A stretch of 64,000 nt of DNA from Isoptericola croceus (GCF_029382255.1 NZ_JARLLG010000007.1:62001-126000); one strand, 5' to 3'; numbered from the stretch's first letter, positions 22,339 through 33,348 are shown. A program made the numbers and translations. Notes: generated by a model not told the origin, from the sequence alone.

Positions 22339-24423
22339 TCAGGGTGTGGTGAGGGAGAACCGATTGACGGTGACGGCCCCGCCGAGGGCGACGGTGGCGT
22401 GGTTGAAGATCGCAAACCGGTGGCCCGGGAAGAAGTTCGGGCGATTGCCGAGCGTGTGGGCGGTTCCGAGCGGCGTGAAGGTCGTGCCGTCGGTGCTGTA
22501 GGAGAAGGTCGCCTGGCGTCCGGTGCCAGGTCGAATGTCGGCGGTGGCGCGCAGCCAGACTCGGCTGGCGTTGCTGCCGCCGTCGACCCGGACGAGCTGC
22601 CACTGCTGGTTGCTGCCGTTCCAGTCGCTGTACTGCACGACCTTGGCGCCGTCGTTGGTCGCCGCGTTCTGGACCTCGACCGCCTTGTTGCTGTTGCGGT
22701 TGATCAGGCGCACGTAGCCGCCGCCGGCGTCCACGAACTGGAACTGCTGGTTGGTGCCGCCGTGGTCGGTCCACTGGTGGATGGCGGCACCGTCGGCTGT
22801 CGACCAGCTGGACACGTCGAGCATCTTGCCGGAGTGCCGCACCTTGATCTGGTAGTAGCCGCCGCCGGCGTCCACGAACTGGAACTGCTGGTTGGTACCT
22901 GTGGTGCGGGTCCACTGGTGGAGCTCGGCTCCGTCGGCGGTGGACACGCCGCTGACGTCCAGGGCCTTGCCGCTGTTGCGGTTCAGCAGCACGTACCAGG
23001 CGGAGGTGTCGACCGTGCCGGCAGCGGCCGGGGCGGACAGTGCCGCACTCGCGCGTTCGGTGCCGGTGCTGGTGGTGCTCCAGTCACTCCGGTCCATGGC
23101 GAGCCCGTCGGTCATGGACAGGCGCGTGACCCCGTTGTCGCGGCGCAGGCCGATCCAGGCTGAGGAGTCGCGAAGTATCGCGAGTCCGGCCCGGTCGCCG
23201 TTCGCCATCGCCGACGGGTCAAGCTCGACGGTGGCGGTGGAGGTAGGGCCCTGGATGCGGTGGGTGATGGTGTTACGGGCTGCGTACAGGTCGTTGGTGA
23301 CCGTGGCGGTCTGGAGCCTCAGTCCGTTCCCGGTGGACCACTTGGTGTTGTCGGGGTTGTGGTTCCATTCCCACTTGGCGGCCAAGGTCGCGGCGGTGAA
23401 CGTGTCGGCGCCGGTGAGCGGTGGAACCGGGTGCGGGGTGAGGTCCGGGAGCGGGTAGGTCTTGCCCCAGGCGCCGTTGACGGTGGTGACCTCCGGCCAG
23501 CCGTCCGAGGTCCAGGTGATCGGCGCGAGCGCGGGCATCCGCCCGCCGGGGTAGGCGTCGACGAAGCCCATGTAGTACCAGTCGCCGCCGGGGGTCGAGA
23601 CGAGGCCGCCCTGGTGCGGGACGCCGCCGCCGTCGATCGGGCCGGGCATGTCGAGCAGCACCTCCCGGACTTCGTAAGGTCCCCACGGCGACGAGGACTT
23701 GAGGATGTACTGGCCGTTCGGGGGCTTGGTGACGAAGATGTAGTAGCTGCCGTTGATCTTGTAGAACCGGGAACCCTCCAGGACGCCGATGTCCGACGGG
23801 GTGGAGAAGACCTCCTGGTTGCGGACCTCGGTCTTGCCGTCGGCCGAGAGCTGCGCGACGCGGATCTGGGTGGCGCCGTAGGCGACGTACATGGTGTCGT
23901 CGGTGTCCACGAGCATCCCGCAGTCGTAATAGGAGCGGGAGAGCTCGGCGTGGCGGGTCCAGGGCCCGGCGGGGTTGGTGGCGGTGTACATGAACGAGCG
24001 GTGGAAGTCGATCTGCCCGAGCCAGTAGAAGCGGTTCTCGCTGGCGCGGTGGGTGATCGAGGAGGCCCAGATGCCTCCCACGTAGCGGTTGCCGCCGTTC
24101 AGGTCGTAGTGGTTGTTGAAGTCGAGCCTCGGTACGGAGTGGCCGATGAACTCCCAGTTGACGAGGTCCCGGGAATGCAGGACCGGGGCTCCGGGCGAGT
24201 AGTGCATCGTGGACGCGGTCATGTAGAAGTCCGCGCCGACGCGGATGACCTCGACGTCGGCGAAGTCCTGCCAGATGACGGGGTTCGTGAAGGTCGACTC
24301 CATGGCTTGGGCTTCGGCTGCGGTGAACGGGTCGAGGGCGGTACCGGCGGCGACCCCGGCGATCACGCCGGCTCCGCCGATGAGCACACGCCTGCGGCTT
24401 ATGGGGAATTCGAGCCAGGACAT
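22339..24423 (-). CDS. Secreted GH43-family glycosidase with nested ricin lectin domain
   Basis: 694 aa with AAAGGAACC before the ATG. A twin-arginine signal (SRRRVLIGGAGV) ends near residue 40. The five-bladed GH43 propeller (about 44-320) shows the catalytic set: Asp56 in FADVEVI, Asp167 in YYDCGMLVD and Glu216 in VLEGSRF. GH43 enzymes release xylose or arabinose from side chains or oligosaccharides. Residues about 340-694 are the GH43 C-terminal beta-sandwich, but it is split: between ERASAALSAP (465) and RVWLRATADI (621) a complete ricin trefoil with three Q-x-F/W repeats is inserted. LacI-type sites lie far upstream. Confidence 0.85.
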   Translation of the reverse strand: MSWLEFPISRRRVLIGGAGVIAGVAAGTALDPFTAAEAQAMESTFTNPVIWQDFADVEVIRVGADFYMTASTMHYSPGAPVLHSRDLVNWEFIGHSVPRLDFNNHYDLNGGNRYVGGIWASSITHRASENRFYWLGQIDFHRSFMYTATNPAGPWTRHAELSRSYYDCGMLVDTDDTMYVAYGATQIRVAQLSADGKTEVRNQEVFSTPSDIGVLEGSRFYKINGSYYIFVTKPPNGQYILKSSSPWGPYEVREVLLDMPGPIDGGGVPHQGGLVSTPGGDWYYMGFVDAYPGGRMPALAPITWTSDGWPEVTTVNGAWGKTYPLPDLTPHPVPPLTGADTFTAATLAAKWEWNHNPDNTKWSTGNGLRLQTATVTNDLYAARNTITHRIQGPTSTATVELDPSAMANGDRAGLAILRDSSAWIGLRRDNGVTRLSMTDGLAMDRSDWSTTSTGTERASAALSAPAAAGTVDTSAWYVLLNRNSGKALDVSGVSTADGAELHQWTRTTGTNQQFQFVDAGGGYYQIKVRHSGKMLDVSSWSTADGAAIHQWTDHGGTNQQFQFVDAGGGYVRLINRNSNKAVEVQNAATNDGAKVVQYSDWNGSNQQWQLVRVDGGSNASRVWLRATADIRPGTGRQATFSYSTDGTTFTPLGTAHTLGNRPNFFPGHRFAIFNHATVALGGAVTVNRFSLTTP

Positions 24424-24437
24424 GGTGGTTCCTTTCG

Positions 24438-24548
24438 TTAGCCGAGGGCAGGCGCAGTCCGCGCCGCCGTGGGGGTTGTGGTGCCGATGACGGTGGCCGC
24501 GCCCGCCGCGGCGACTGGGCTGACGATGGTGCGGCGTGTCAGGGACAG
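24438..24548 (-). pseudogene. Tat-signal stub upstream of the GH43 gene
   Basis: A 36-codon frame, SLTRRTIVSPVAAAGAATVI... ending TAA, has the shape of a complete twin-arginine signal peptide. The expected start reads CTG (24546-24548), about 9 nt after GAGAGGAA. The stop lies 14 nt before the GH43 ATG. It looks like a secreted-protein gene reduced to its signal, or a leader with a mutated start codon. Confidence 0.4.
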
Positions 24549-24870
24549 GGGAGTTCCTCTCGTAGGGCAGGTCCGGACCGGGGGGCGGCGGACCGGCGGG
24601 TGCGTCGCCTCGGTTCGGTGCCGGGTCGGTCGGTCGACGGAGGCCGCCGCGATGTCGGCGAGGACGGTGCCGGCGCAGCAGGTGGCCCCCACGGGACGAG
24701 CGAGAGCTGCCGGTTCGTCGCGCTCGTCCGCTTCAACGACGCACATCGTGGCGCCGACGGTGCGATCGACTGAGAACTACACGAGTGGGACATGGTCCTC
24801 CTTGACCAAGCCGGACGGTTCACCCGACGTCGGGCGAACCGCTACGCATGCCCTGGCGCAGGCGCAAGTG

Positions 24871-24884
24871 TGGTAGCGCTCACA
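24871..24884. promoter_or_regulatory. LacI-family operator (CelR-like)
   Basis: TGGTAGCGCTCACA, close to the TGGGAGCGCTCCCA operator of actinobacterial cellulose and xylan regulators. It lies about 450 bp upstream of GH43. Confidence 0.5.
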
Positions 24885-24970
24885 TCTGTCTCAGGCGTGG
24901 CTACGCCTAAGAGAAGCTTCGACGACGCAACCTGCCTGGTGAGCCGAGCCTCGTCGGCTTCGAGGGAGAT

Positions 24971-24984
24971 TGTGAGCGGTAACA
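24971..24984. promoter_or_regulatory. LacI-family operator, imperfect
   Basis: TGTGAGCGGTAACA matches the reverse complement of the 25330 site at 13 of 14 positions and lies exactly 100 bp from the 24871 site. Confidence 0.45.
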
Positions 24985-25329
24985 TGACGGCTCGTCAAGG
25001 CCTCCGCGCGTTTCCGCCACCAGTGCGAGGCCGGGTGACGCGGCTCGACGACTCGTACTGATGCGACAAGGGGCTGTGCGGCAAGCCGGGGGGTTGACTT
25101 GCCGGTCAGGGATCACCGAAGATTCGCCTAGCCGCCGGACAGGAGCATTCCCCACGCAGGAAACGACGACGTTGGTGGGGTCGCTCGTCTGTCGGGTGGT
25201 TCAACGTTGCTGCGCGACTGCTGGCTGGCTGCACTCGAAGCTGAGTGCCACCGGTACCTCAGATCACAGGCGCCGCGGGCGACGGAGGCGGGCTGTTTGG
25301 TGTTGTCAACGGGTCTTCAGACGGCAAAA

Positions 25330-25343
25330 TGTTAGCGCTCACA
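25330..25343. promoter_or_regulatory. LacI-family operator before the first esterase
   Basis: TGTTAGCGCTCACA, centred about 88 bp upstream of the ATG at 25425. Repression relieved by a xylan- or cellulose-derived sugar is inferred. Confidence 0.6.
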
Positions 25344-25424
25344 TTGCTGAGGAGGTCTCGGCGCCGACCCGGACCGGCCATCACCGCCTCGAAACGGAAG
25401 AGAACCGAGAAACTCCAGGAGTAG

Positions 25425-26712
<1,288 letters not shown>

Positions 26713-26747
26713 GATCGTTGTTGACGACGGGTTCCCAGGAGGTGGAA

Positions 26748-26761
26748 TGTTAGCGCTCCCA
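26748..26761. promoter_or_regulatory. LacI-family operator before the second esterase
   Basis: TGTTAGCGCTCCCA, about 95 bp upstream of the ATG at 26849, at nearly the same distance as in the first esterase gene. Confidence 0.6.
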
Positions 26762-26848
26762 TGGCATGCCCAGGTCGGGATAGTCGACGTCGACGGAACG
26801 GCTACCACCGCCTCGAACGGAAGAAGATCCTACGAACTCCAGGAGTAG

Positions 26849-27949
26849 ATGATGCGAACAAGAGCAAGGTGGCTCGGCCCGATCGCGGCGCTGGGTCTCG
26901 TGGTGGCCGCGATGATGGCGCCGATCGGCCCCGCCAACGCGGAGTCCAACGGCGGCGTGCGTGTCATGCCGCTGGGTGACTCCATCACCGAGGGCACGCA
27001 GACGCCCGGCGGGTACCGGATCGGCCTGTGGCAGCGCCTCGCCAACGCCGGTCACACCGTGGACTTCGTCGGGTCGCAGTCCAACGGGCCGGCCAGTCTC
27101 GGCGACCGCGATCACGAAGGTCACCCCGGCTGGCGTATCGACCAGATCGACGCGAACATCGTCAACTGGCTGAACACCTCCCAGCCGGACACCGTGCTGC
27201 TGCACATCGGCACCAACGACATGCTGAAGGACGGCGAAGCCACCGCCCCGGACCGGCTGTCCACGCTGATCGACCGCATCACCACGACGGCGCCGAACGC
27301 CGAGGTGTTCGTCGCGCAGATCATTCCGCTCGGGTGGGGCGACGGGGACGCGGCGGTCAAGACCTACAACGCGGCGATTCCCGGCATCGTGCAGAGCAAG
27401 GTGAACGCCGGCAAGAACGTGCACCTGGTCGACATGCACAGCGCCCTGACGGCAGCCGACCTGGAGGACGGGGTCCACCCGACGGCCGGCGGATACGACA
27501 AGATGGCCACGGTCTGGTACGACGCACTGCAATCGGTACCCGGCAGCGTCGGCTCCGCGAGCAGCAACGCCGAGTACGTGGGTGTCCATTCCGGTCGCTG
27601 CCTCGAGGTCGCCGGGCTCGGCACCGCCAACGGTACGGACGTCCAGCTCTGGGACTGCTGGGGCGGCTCCAACCAGCGGTGGGCCTACACCGCGAGCAAG
27701 CAGCTCGTGGTGTACGGCAACAAGTGCCTGGACGCCCACGGTCACGGCACCAGCAACGGCACCAAGGTGGTCATCTGGGACTGCAGCGGACACGCCAACC
27801 AGCAGTGGAACGTCAACGCCGACGGCACCATCACCGGGGTGCAGTCCGGCCTGTGCCTGGACGCCTCGGGCTGGGGCACCAACAACGGCACGAAGGTCCA
27901 TCTCTGGACCTGCGGCGGACATGCCAACCAGCAATGGACCAGACGGTAA
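26849..27949 (+). CDS. Secreted SGNH esterase (CE3-like) with ricin-type lectin domain, tandem paralogue
   Basis: 366 aa, by eye about 85-90% identical to the preceding esterase in both domains. Catalytic blocks are kept: GDSITEG (His to Glu after the nucleophile block), HIGTNDM and [14 protein letters not shown]. The ricin domain differs most, in the first repeat (VHSGRCLEVAGLGTANGTDV) and in the last, which has lost one residue ([11 protein letters not shown]). Its own operator and terminator suggest independent transcription. Different acetyl positions or binding targets are possible. Confidence 0.85.
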   Translation: MMRTRARWLGPIAALGLVVAAMMAPIGPANAESNGGVRVMPLGDSITEGTQTPGGYRIGLWQRLANAGHTVDFVGSQSNGPASLGDRDHEGHPGWRIDQIDANIVNWLNTSQPDTVLLHIGTNDMLKDGEATAPDRLSTLIDRITTTAPNAEVFVAQIIPLGWGDGDAAVKTYNAAIPGIVQSKVNAGKNVHLVDMHSALTAADLEDGVHPTAGGYDKMATVWYDALQSVPGSVGSASSNAEYVGVHSGRCLEVAGLGTANGTDVQLWDCWGGSNQRWAYTASKQLVVYGNKCLDAHGHGTSNGTKVVIWDCSGHANQQWNVNADGTITGVQSGLCLDASGWGTNNGTKVHLWTCGGHANQQWTRR

Positions 27950-28090
27950 CCACGGCGCACCGGCGGCCTGTAGAGAGTTGAGCAGTTGGGCTGCGAACCT
28001 GGTGGGGTGTCGGACCCGGTGTCGTGAGCCAGGAAAGCCCCGCCCGGCGGTCGCCCTTCGAGGGCGATCGCCGGGCAGGCCCGTGTGCGC
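27758..28090 (+). repeat. Ricin-tail plus terminator cassette, copy 3
   Basis: Includes the end of the second esterase and its terminator; the closest coding match to the fragment at 18.46 kb. Confidence 0.7.
28039..28079 (+). terminator. Hairpin terminator of the second esterase
   Basis: CGCCCGGCGGTCGCCCT pairs with AGGGCGATCGCCGGGC around a short TCG loop; third copy of this hairpin. Confidence 0.75.
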
Positions 28091-28126
28091 GAGTAGTACC
28101 GCCCGCCCCGCGCGATACTGGCACGC

Positions 28127-28492
28127 ATGGACGACAAGCTGCCCGTGGACCTGGACCAGATGTTCGACCTCGCCCGCGCCGGTGAGAACCTGCTGCTCGA
28201 GTTCGTCGACGCCGGGGTCCCCACCGACCATGCCGATGCCCAGGGCAACACGCTGCTCATGCTCGCCGCGTACCACGGCCACGCCGCCCTCGTGCGTGCT
28301 CTGGCGGAGCGGGGCGCCGACGTCAACCGGCTCAACGCCCGCGGTCAGTCGCCGCTGGCGGGGGCCGTGTTCAAGGGTGAGCCCGGCGTCATCGAGGCCC
28401 TGATCGAGGCGGGCGCCGACGTCGACGCGGGGGAGCCGAGCGCCCGGGCGACCGCCGCGATGTTCGGGCGGACCCTGCCGGGGGCTTCCTGA
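28127..28492 (+). CDS. Ankyrin-repeat protein
   Basis: 121 aa with about three ankyrin repeats: the typical phrases [20 protein letters not shown] and [20 protein letters not shown], each followed by an L...GAD turn. No signal peptide or membrane segment, so it is a cytoplasmic protein-interaction module. Small ankyrin proteins of this size often sit by catalase or phosphatase genes in bacteria; here it stands alone before prfB and its partner is unknown. Confidence 0.85.
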   Translation: MDDKLPVDLDQMFDLARAGENLLLEFVDAGVPTDHADAQGNTLLMLAAYHGHAALVRALAERGADVNRLNARGQSPLAGAVFKGEPGVIEALIEAGADVDAGEPSARATAAMFGRTLPGAS

Positions 28493-28500
28493 GCGGCAGG

Positions 28501-28506
28501 TAGGCT
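28501..28506 (+). promoter_or_regulatory. -10 box of prfB (leaderless)
   Basis: TAGGCT ends 8 nt before the GTG at 28515, so transcription and translation probably start at the same base. Confidence 0.5.
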
Positions 28507-28514
28507 TGAACATC

Positions 28515-29624
28515 GTGGCCACCATCGACTTTCCCGCCGAGATCAAGGCGCTCCGCTCGACCCTCACGTCCATCGAGTCGGTGAGCGACCCTGCTGTCCT
28601 GCAGGAGCGGATCGAGATGCTGTCCGACCAGGCGGCCTCTCCGGACCTGTGGGACGACCAGGACAACGCGCAGAAGGTCACCTCGGCGCTGTCCCACGCG
28701 CAGAGCGAGCTCGAGCGTGTGAAGCGTCTCGGGAGCCGGATCGACGACGTCGAGACGCTCGTCGAGCTGGGCAACGAGATGGAGGACGCCGACTCCCTCG
28801 AGGAGGCGCAGGCCGAGGTCGAGTCGATCCGCAAGGACCTGCGGTCGCTCGAGGTCCGGACCCTCCTCAACGGCGAGTACGACGTCCGCGCCGCGGTCGT
28901 GACGATCCGGGCCGGCGCCGGTGGTGTCGACGCCGCGGACTTCGCCGAGATGCTCATGCGCATGTACCTGCGCTGGGCCGAGCGCCACGGCTATCCCACC
29001 AAGGTCATGGACACCTCCTACGCGGAGGAGGCCGGGCTGAAGTCGGCGACGTTCGAGGTGGACGTGCCCTACGCGTTCGGCCACCTGTCGGTCGAGGCAG
29101 GTACGCACCGCCTGGTCCGCATCTCGCCGTTCGACAACCAGGGCCGCCGGCAGACCTCGTTCGCCGCGGTCGAGGTGATCCCGCTCATCGAGCAGACCGA
29201 CTCGATCGAGATCCCGGAGAACGAGCTCAAGATCGACGTCTTCCGCTCCTCGGGCCCGGGCGGCCAGTCCGTGAACACCACGGACTCGGCGGTGCGCATG
29301 ACGCACATCCCCACTGGGACCGTCGTGTCGATGCAGAACGAGAAGTCGCAGATCCAGAACCGCGCCGCCGCGCTGCGCGTCATGCAGTCGCGCCTGTTGC
29401 TGATCCGCCAGGCGGAGGAGGCCGCGAAGAAGAAGGAGATGGCCGGGGACATCAAGGCGTCCTGGGGCGACCAGATGCGCTCCTACGTGCTGCACCCCTA
29501 CCAGATGGTCAAGGACCTCCGCACGGAGCACGAGTCGGGCAACGCCCAGGCGGTGTTCGACGGCGCGATCGACGAGTTCATCGAGGCCGGCATCCGCTGG
29601 CGTCGTTCGGGCGGATCCAGCTGA
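28515..29624 (+). CDS. prfB: Peptide chain release factor 2
   Basis: 369 aa. The GTG at 28515 ([14 protein letters not shown]) is chosen over a TTG at 28506 because a TAGGCT -10 box precedes it by 8 nt. The protein has the alpha-helical N-terminal domain, the UGA-reading SPFD region ([13 protein letters not shown]; the tripeptide loop of RF2 is SPF) and the GGQ catalytic loop [17 protein letters not shown]. It releases peptides at UGA and UAA codons. The frame is continuous with no in-frame TGA near codon 26, so the autoregulatory frameshift of E. coli prfB is absent, as usual in actinobacteria. Confidence 0.95.
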   Translation: MATIDFPAEIKALRSTLTSIESVSDPAVLQERIEMLSDQAASPDLWDDQDNAQKVTSALSHAQSELERVKRLGSRIDDVETLVELGNEMEDADSLEEAQAEVESIRKDLRSLEVRTLLNGEYDVRAAVVTIRAGAGGVDAADFAEMLMRMYLRWAERHGYPTKVMDTSYAEEAGLKSATFEVDVPYAFGHLSVEAGTHRLVRISPFDNQGRRQTSFAAVEVIPLIEQTDSIEIPENELKIDVFRSSGPGGQSVNTTDSAVRMTHIPTGTVVSMQNEKSQIQNRAAALRVMQSRLLLIRQAEEAAKKKEMAGDIKASWGDQMRSYVLHPYQMVKDLRTEHESGNAQAVFDGAIDEFIEAGIRWRRSGGSS

Positions 29625-29642
29625 CCTGAGCTCGTTTGCGTG

Positions 29643-29717
29643 GCGCTACCTCGCGGCGCGGGCGTGCTACCTCGCGGTGCGGTGCGCTACCTCACCGGAA
29701 TGTGCGCTACCTCGCGC
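29643..29717. repeat. Four-copy CTACCTC array with 20-bp period
   Basis: Units at 29643-29656, 29664-29677, 29684-29697 and 29704-29717 share G(C/T)GCTACCTC(G/A)C. The core CTACCTC recurs every 20-21 bp, two helical turns. It lies just after the prfB stop and upstream of ftsE. It could be a protein-binding array, or an RNA presenting repeated ACCUC that can pair with GAGG-type ribosome binding sites. Confidence 0.6.
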
Positions 29718-29875
29718 TTGATGTAGATTTCAGCGATTTGTCATAGTTGCGCGAAGCAACGAGTCGACCCACGCCGTACCGGCGTGTCCTCCGGCGGGCG
29801 GGTGCCGCCGTCGTGCGACTCTCGATCAGGCGAGCACCGGGGGACAGTGGTGCCCGCCGGGGGGAGGAACACGCA

Positions 29876-30856
29876 GTGATCCGGTTCGAGAACGTCTCGA
29901 AGGTCTACGCGCGGGGGGCCAGGCCCGCGCTCGACGAGGTCTCCGTCGACGTCGAACGGGGGGAGTTCGTCTTCCTCGTGGGTGCGTCCGGCTCGGGCAA
30001 GTCGACGTTCCTGCGGCTGGTGCTGCGCGAGGAACGGCCCACCGGCGGGCGCGTCTACGTCGCCGGCCGGGACCTGACCCGGCTGTCCGCCTGGAAGGTG
30101 CCCTCGCTGCGCCGCGGGATCGGCATGGTCTTCCAGGACTTCCGGCTCCTGCCCAACAAGAACGTCTACGAGAACGTCGCGTTCGCGCTCCAGGTCATCG
30201 GGCGGCCGCGCCATACCATCAGAACCACCGTGCCGGAGGTCCTGGAATGGGTCGGCCTCGACGGCAAGGAGAAGCGCCGCCCCCACGAGCTCTCCGGTGG
30301 CGAGCAGCAGCGCGTCGCGATCGCCCGGGCCTTCGTCAACCGCCCGCAGATCCTGCTCGCCGACGAACCCACGGGCAACCTCGACCCGACGACGTCGCTC
30401 GGCATCATGCGCCTGCTCGACCGCATCAACAGCACCGGGACCACGGTGGTCATGGCCACGCACGACGACGAGATCGTCAACGAGATGCGCCGCCGCGTCG
30501 TCGAGCTCTCGACCGGGCACGTGGTGCGCGACGAGGCCGACGCCCAGTACGGCCGACGGGAGGACATCCTGCCGCTGGTCGGTCCCGCCCCCGTGCTCGA
30601 CGCCCCCGGCCGCGGGGTCCCGCGTCGCGGCGCGCCGACACCGAGGATCGTCGTGCAGCCGGAGCCGGGCGACGTCGCCGCGGAGCAGGCAGCCGAGGCC
30701 GCCGTCGAGCAGGGAGCCTTCGAGGGGGACGTCCTCGAGCAGGACGCCCGAGCGTCGCTGGCGGACGACCCCGTGGAGCCCGACGTCACCGAGGGGCCGT
30801 CGCGCAGGACGCGTCGCGCGATGTCCGGCGCGGGCGCCGGCTCCGAGGAGGCCTGA
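29876..30856 (+). CDS. ftsE: Cell-division ABC ATPase FtsE
   Basis: 326 aa from the GTG at 29876 with GGGGAGGAAC before it. Landmarks: [14 protein letters not shown] start, Walker [10 protein letters not shown] (about 37-45), Q-loop [19 protein letters not shown], signature LSGGEQQR (about 140) and Walker B ILLADEP. Residues 1-225 are the ATPase; a C-terminal tail of about 100 residues, acidic and Ala-rich, is an actinobacterial extension of unknown role. FtsE drives FtsX at the septum to activate a peptidoglycan hydrolase. ftsX starts 3 nt after its stop. Confidence 0.95.
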   Translation: MIRFENVSKVYARGARPALDEVSVDVERGEFVFLVGASGSGKSTFLRLVLREERPTGGRVYVAGRDLTRLSAWKVPSLRRGIGMVFQDFRLLPNKNVYENVAFALQVIGRPRHTIRTTVPEVLEWVGLDGKEKRRPHELSGGEQQRVAIARAFVNRPQILLADEPTGNLDPTTSLGIMRLLDRINSTGTTVVMATHDDEIVNEMRRRVVELSTGHVVRDEADAQYGRREDILPLVGPAPVLDAPGRGVPRRGAPTPRIVVQPEPGDVAAEQAAEAAVEQGAFEGDVLEQDARASLADDPVEPDVTEGPSRRTRRAMSGAGAGSEEA

Positions 30857-30859
30857 GCC

Positions 30860-31771
30860 GTGCGGTGGCAGTTCATCCTCGTCGAGGTCCTCCAAGGGCT
30901 GCGACGCAACGCGACGATGGTGGTCTCAGTCATCCTCGTGACGTTCGTGTCCCTGACGTTCGTAGGGGCGGCCGCCCTCCTGCAGGCTCAGATCACGAAG
31001 CTCAAGGGGGACTGGTACGACCTCGTCGAGGTGTCCGTGTTCCTCTGCCCCGATGGTTCCACGATGCCCACGTGCGCCGAGGGGGAGGCCACGGAGGACC
31101 AGGTGGCCGCGATCGAGCGGGCGATCAGCACCGAGCTCGACGAGGTCGTCGCGTCGACCTACTTCGAGTCCAAGTCGGAGGCCTTCGAGGCGTTCTCCGT
31201 CCGCTACCCGGACGGCTACCAGGGCACCCAGCTCACCGAGGACGACATGCAGGCGTCCTACCGGCTCCAGCTCGCCGACCCCGAGCAGTACCAGGTGGTC
31301 GACGACGTGCTCAGCGGCCGCGACGGTGTCGAGGTCGTCGAGGACCAGCGAGCCGCGTTCGAGCCGCTCTTCCTCGCGCTCAACCGGGCCTCCTTGGTGG
31401 CGGTGGGTCTCGCCGCGGTCATGCTCCTGGCAGCAGCGTTGCTGATCACGACCACGATCCGGCTCTCCGCCGTGTCGAGACGCCGAGAAACGGGCATCAT
31501 GCGTCTCGTGGGTGCGTCGAACCTCTTCGTGCAGCTGCCCTTCATGCTGGAGGGCGCCATCGCCGCGCTCGTCGGCGCCGTGCTCGCCGTCGGCGGGCTC
31601 TGGCTCGCCGTGCAGTACCTGGTGGTGGACTGGCTCGCCCAGTCCGTCGACTGGGTCAACTACGTCTCCACCGCCGACGTCCTCGCCATCGCCCCGCTGC
31701 TTCTCGGTGTGGCCGTCGCGCTCGCCGTGGTGTCCTCCGTCGTCACCCTGCACCGTTACACGAGGGTGTGA
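30860..31771 (+). CDS. ftsX: Cell-division membrane protein FtsX
   Basis: 303 aa starting GTG, 3 nt after ftsE. Four membrane helices: one near residue 22 ([20 protein letters not shown]), then three in the C-terminal half ([20 protein letters not shown] and two more). Between the first and second lies the extracellular loop of about 125 residues that recruits a hydrolase, with an unusual Cys pair ([12 protein letters not shown]). The cytoplasmic coupling region [14 protein letters not shown] contacts FtsE. The M23 peptidase encoded next is the obvious client. Confidence 0.95.
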   Translation: MRWQFILVEVLQGLRRNATMVVSVILVTFVSLTFVGAAALLQAQITKLKGDWYDLVEVSVFLCPDGSTMPTCAEGEATEDQVAAIERAISTELDEVVASTYFESKSEAFEAFSVRYPDGYQGTQLTEDDMQASYRLQLADPEQYQVVDDVLSGRDGVEVVEDQRAAFEPLFLALNRASLVAVGLAAVMLLAAALLITTTIRLSAVSRRRETGIMRLVGASNLFVQLPFMLEGAIAALVGAVLAVGGLWLAVQYLVVDWLAQSVDWVNYVSTADVLAIAPLLLGVAVALAVVSSVVTLHRYTRV

Positions 31772-31775
31772 TCCC

Positions 31776-33266
31776 GTGAACCGTCGCCCGCACTCCCGCC
31801 TGCGCAAGATCGTCGGCGCCGCCGTCGTCGGCCTGCTCGTCCTCGGGCCGTCCGCACCCGCGCTCGCCGACGACATCGACGATCAGCGCGCCGCCGCCGA
31901 GCAGGAGCGGCGCGAGAAGGAGGCCGAGCGGAAGGAGCTCGAGGTCTCCCTCGAGGACACGAACGCCGAGTACGCCCAGGCGGTGCTCGACCTCAACACG
32001 GTCGAGGCGCGCCTGCCGGTGGCGCAGGCCGAGCTGGCCGCGGCCCAGGCCGCTCTCGCCGAAGCGCAGCGCAAGGCGCAGATCCTCGCCCAGCGGCTCG
32101 CCGACGCCGAGGACGAGGAGACGAGGATCACGACGGAGATCGCGGACGGCGAGGGCAAGGCCGAGGCCGCCCGGTCCGACGTCGTCGCGATGGCCCGCGA
32201 GGCGTACCGCCGCGGCGACGACGTCAGCACCCTGGGGCTGGTCACCGGGGCGCAGTCCACGCGCGAGTTCCTCGAGGACGTGGCCGTCAACTCCTCCGCC
32301 GCGCGGAGCCAGTCGCGCGCCGTCGCCGAGCTGCAAGAGGCGGAGACCGTCGCGCGCAACCAGGAGGCGCGTCTCGTCGCGATCCGCGAGACCATCACCG
32401 AGCTCAAGGCGGAGGCCGACGCGAACGTCGTCGTCGCCGAGGAGGCCGAGAAGGACGCCGCCGAGCGCAAGGCAGAGGTCGAGCAGCTCATCGAGGACCA
32501 GAAGCAGCTCAAGGCGACGATCGAGGACAAGCGGGACGAGACGGTCGCGGAGCTCGAGGAGAACGAGGCCCAGCGGGAGACGCTCGAGGACGAGATCCAG
32601 CAGATCATCGTCAAGCAGGAGGAACGCGACCGTCGGCTCGAGGAAGAGCGCAAGAAGCGCGAGGCCGAGGAGCGCAAGCAGCGTGAGGCCGAGGAGCGCA
32701 AGCAGCGCCAGGCGGAACGCGAAGCGGCCGAGCGGGAGAACTCGAGAGGGGGAGGCGGCGGTGGTTCCGGTTCCGGCTCCGGGGGCGGATCCGGTGGCGG
32801 CGGTGGCGGCGGCTCCAGCTCGGGTGGCGGAGGCGGCGGCGGTGGAGGCTCGTCCACGTCGGGTCCGTTCCTGGGGTGGCCCACGAACTACCGCGTGGTG
32901 ACCAGCTCCTACGGTCAGCGGTACCACCCGATTCGCAACGCGTGGCGCCTGCACGCGGGCACCGACATCCGGTCCTACTGCGGCACGCCGATCTACGCCG
33001 CGCAGAGCGGGTACGTGGAGCAGGCCTACTTCGGCAGCGGTCCGGGCAACAACGTGCTGATCAACCACGGCCGGCACAAGGGCGACAACGTCATGAGCCG
33101 CTACCTGCACCTGTCCCGCGACGTGGTCAGCGTCGGGCAGAAGGTCTCCAAGGGGCAGGTCATCGGCTACTCCGGCAGCTCGGGGACCTCGACGGCGTGC
33201 CACCTGCACTTCGAGGTGTTCGTCAACGGCAGCACGGTGGACCCGATGGGTGGTTGGCTGAACTGA
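31776..33266 (+). CDS. M23 (LytM) peptidoglycan peptidase with coiled coil, FtsEX-linked
   Basis: 496 aa from the GTG at 31776, 4 nt after the ftsX stop; the longer frame from 31512 is antisense to nothing useful and lies inside ftsX. A signal peptide ends near ALA-DD (31). Residues about 33-320 form a long charged coiled coil, as in EnvC and RipC, proteins that bind the FtsX loop. A Gly/Ser linker of about 45 residues leads to the LytM domain (about 370-496) with zinc and catalytic motifs HAGTDIR and HLHFEV. It should cleave peptide crosslinks at the septum when released by FtsEX. Confidence 0.9.
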   Translation: MNRRPHSRLRKIVGAAVVGLLVLGPSAPALADDIDDQRAAAEQERREKEAERKELEVSLEDTNAEYAQAVLDLNTVEARLPVAQAELAAAQAALAEAQRKAQILAQRLADAEDEETRITTEIADGEGKAEAARSDVVAMAREAYRRGDDVSTLGLVTGAQSTREFLEDVAVNSSAARSQSRAVAELQEAETVARNQEARLVAIRETITELKAEADANVVVAEEAEKDAAERKAEVEQLIEDQKQLKATIEDKRDETVAELEENEAQRETLEDEIQQIIVKQEERDRRLEEERKKREAEERKQREAEERKQRQAEREAAERENSRGGGGGGSGSGSGGGSGGGGGGGSSSGGGGGGGGGSSTSGPFLGWPTNYRVVTSSYGQRYHPIRNAWRLHAGTDIRSYCGTPIYAAQSGYVEQAYFGSGPGNNVLINHGRHKGDNVMSRYLHLSRDVVSVGQKVSKGQVIGYSGSSGTSTACHLHFEVFVNGSTVDPMGGWLN

Positions 33267-33342
33267 CCGGACGCCCGCGTCGATCGCCGGGCTCGCTGAT
33301 CGCCGAGCGCGGAAAAGGCCTGGACCGCCGTCGTGGGCCGCG

Positions 33343-33348
33343 TATCCT
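33343..33348 (+). promoter_or_regulatory. Predicted -10 box of smpB
   Basis: TATCCT about 37 nt before the GTG; a strong GGGGAGGAGGAG binding site lies between, so this gene has a leader. Confidence 0.45.

Larger units (their letters stand above)
24549..25424. other. Gene-poor region with LacI-type operators
   Basis: About 870 bases between GH43 and the first esterase. Frames are open only because of high GC content, and none resembles a known protein. The recognisable content is the operator-like sites at 24871, 24971 and 25330. A decayed or deleted gene between the two hydrolase units is likely. Confidence 0.4.

Noticed and set aside
23260-24441. 393-residue frame opposite GH43
   Set aside because: Antisense of a catalytic domain with all active-site residues; composition typical of a shadow.
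28515-28620. Programmed frameshift in prfB
   Set aside because: The frame is continuous and has no internal TGA near codon 26.
26750-28963. 737-residue minus-strand frame opposite the second esterase and prfB
   Set aside because: It spans two unrelated recognised genes and is repetitive only because the esterases are duplicated.
32740-32870. Possible minisatellite or CRISPR-like repeat
   Set aside because: It encodes the Gly/Ser linker of the M23 peptidase; codon-level repetition explains it.
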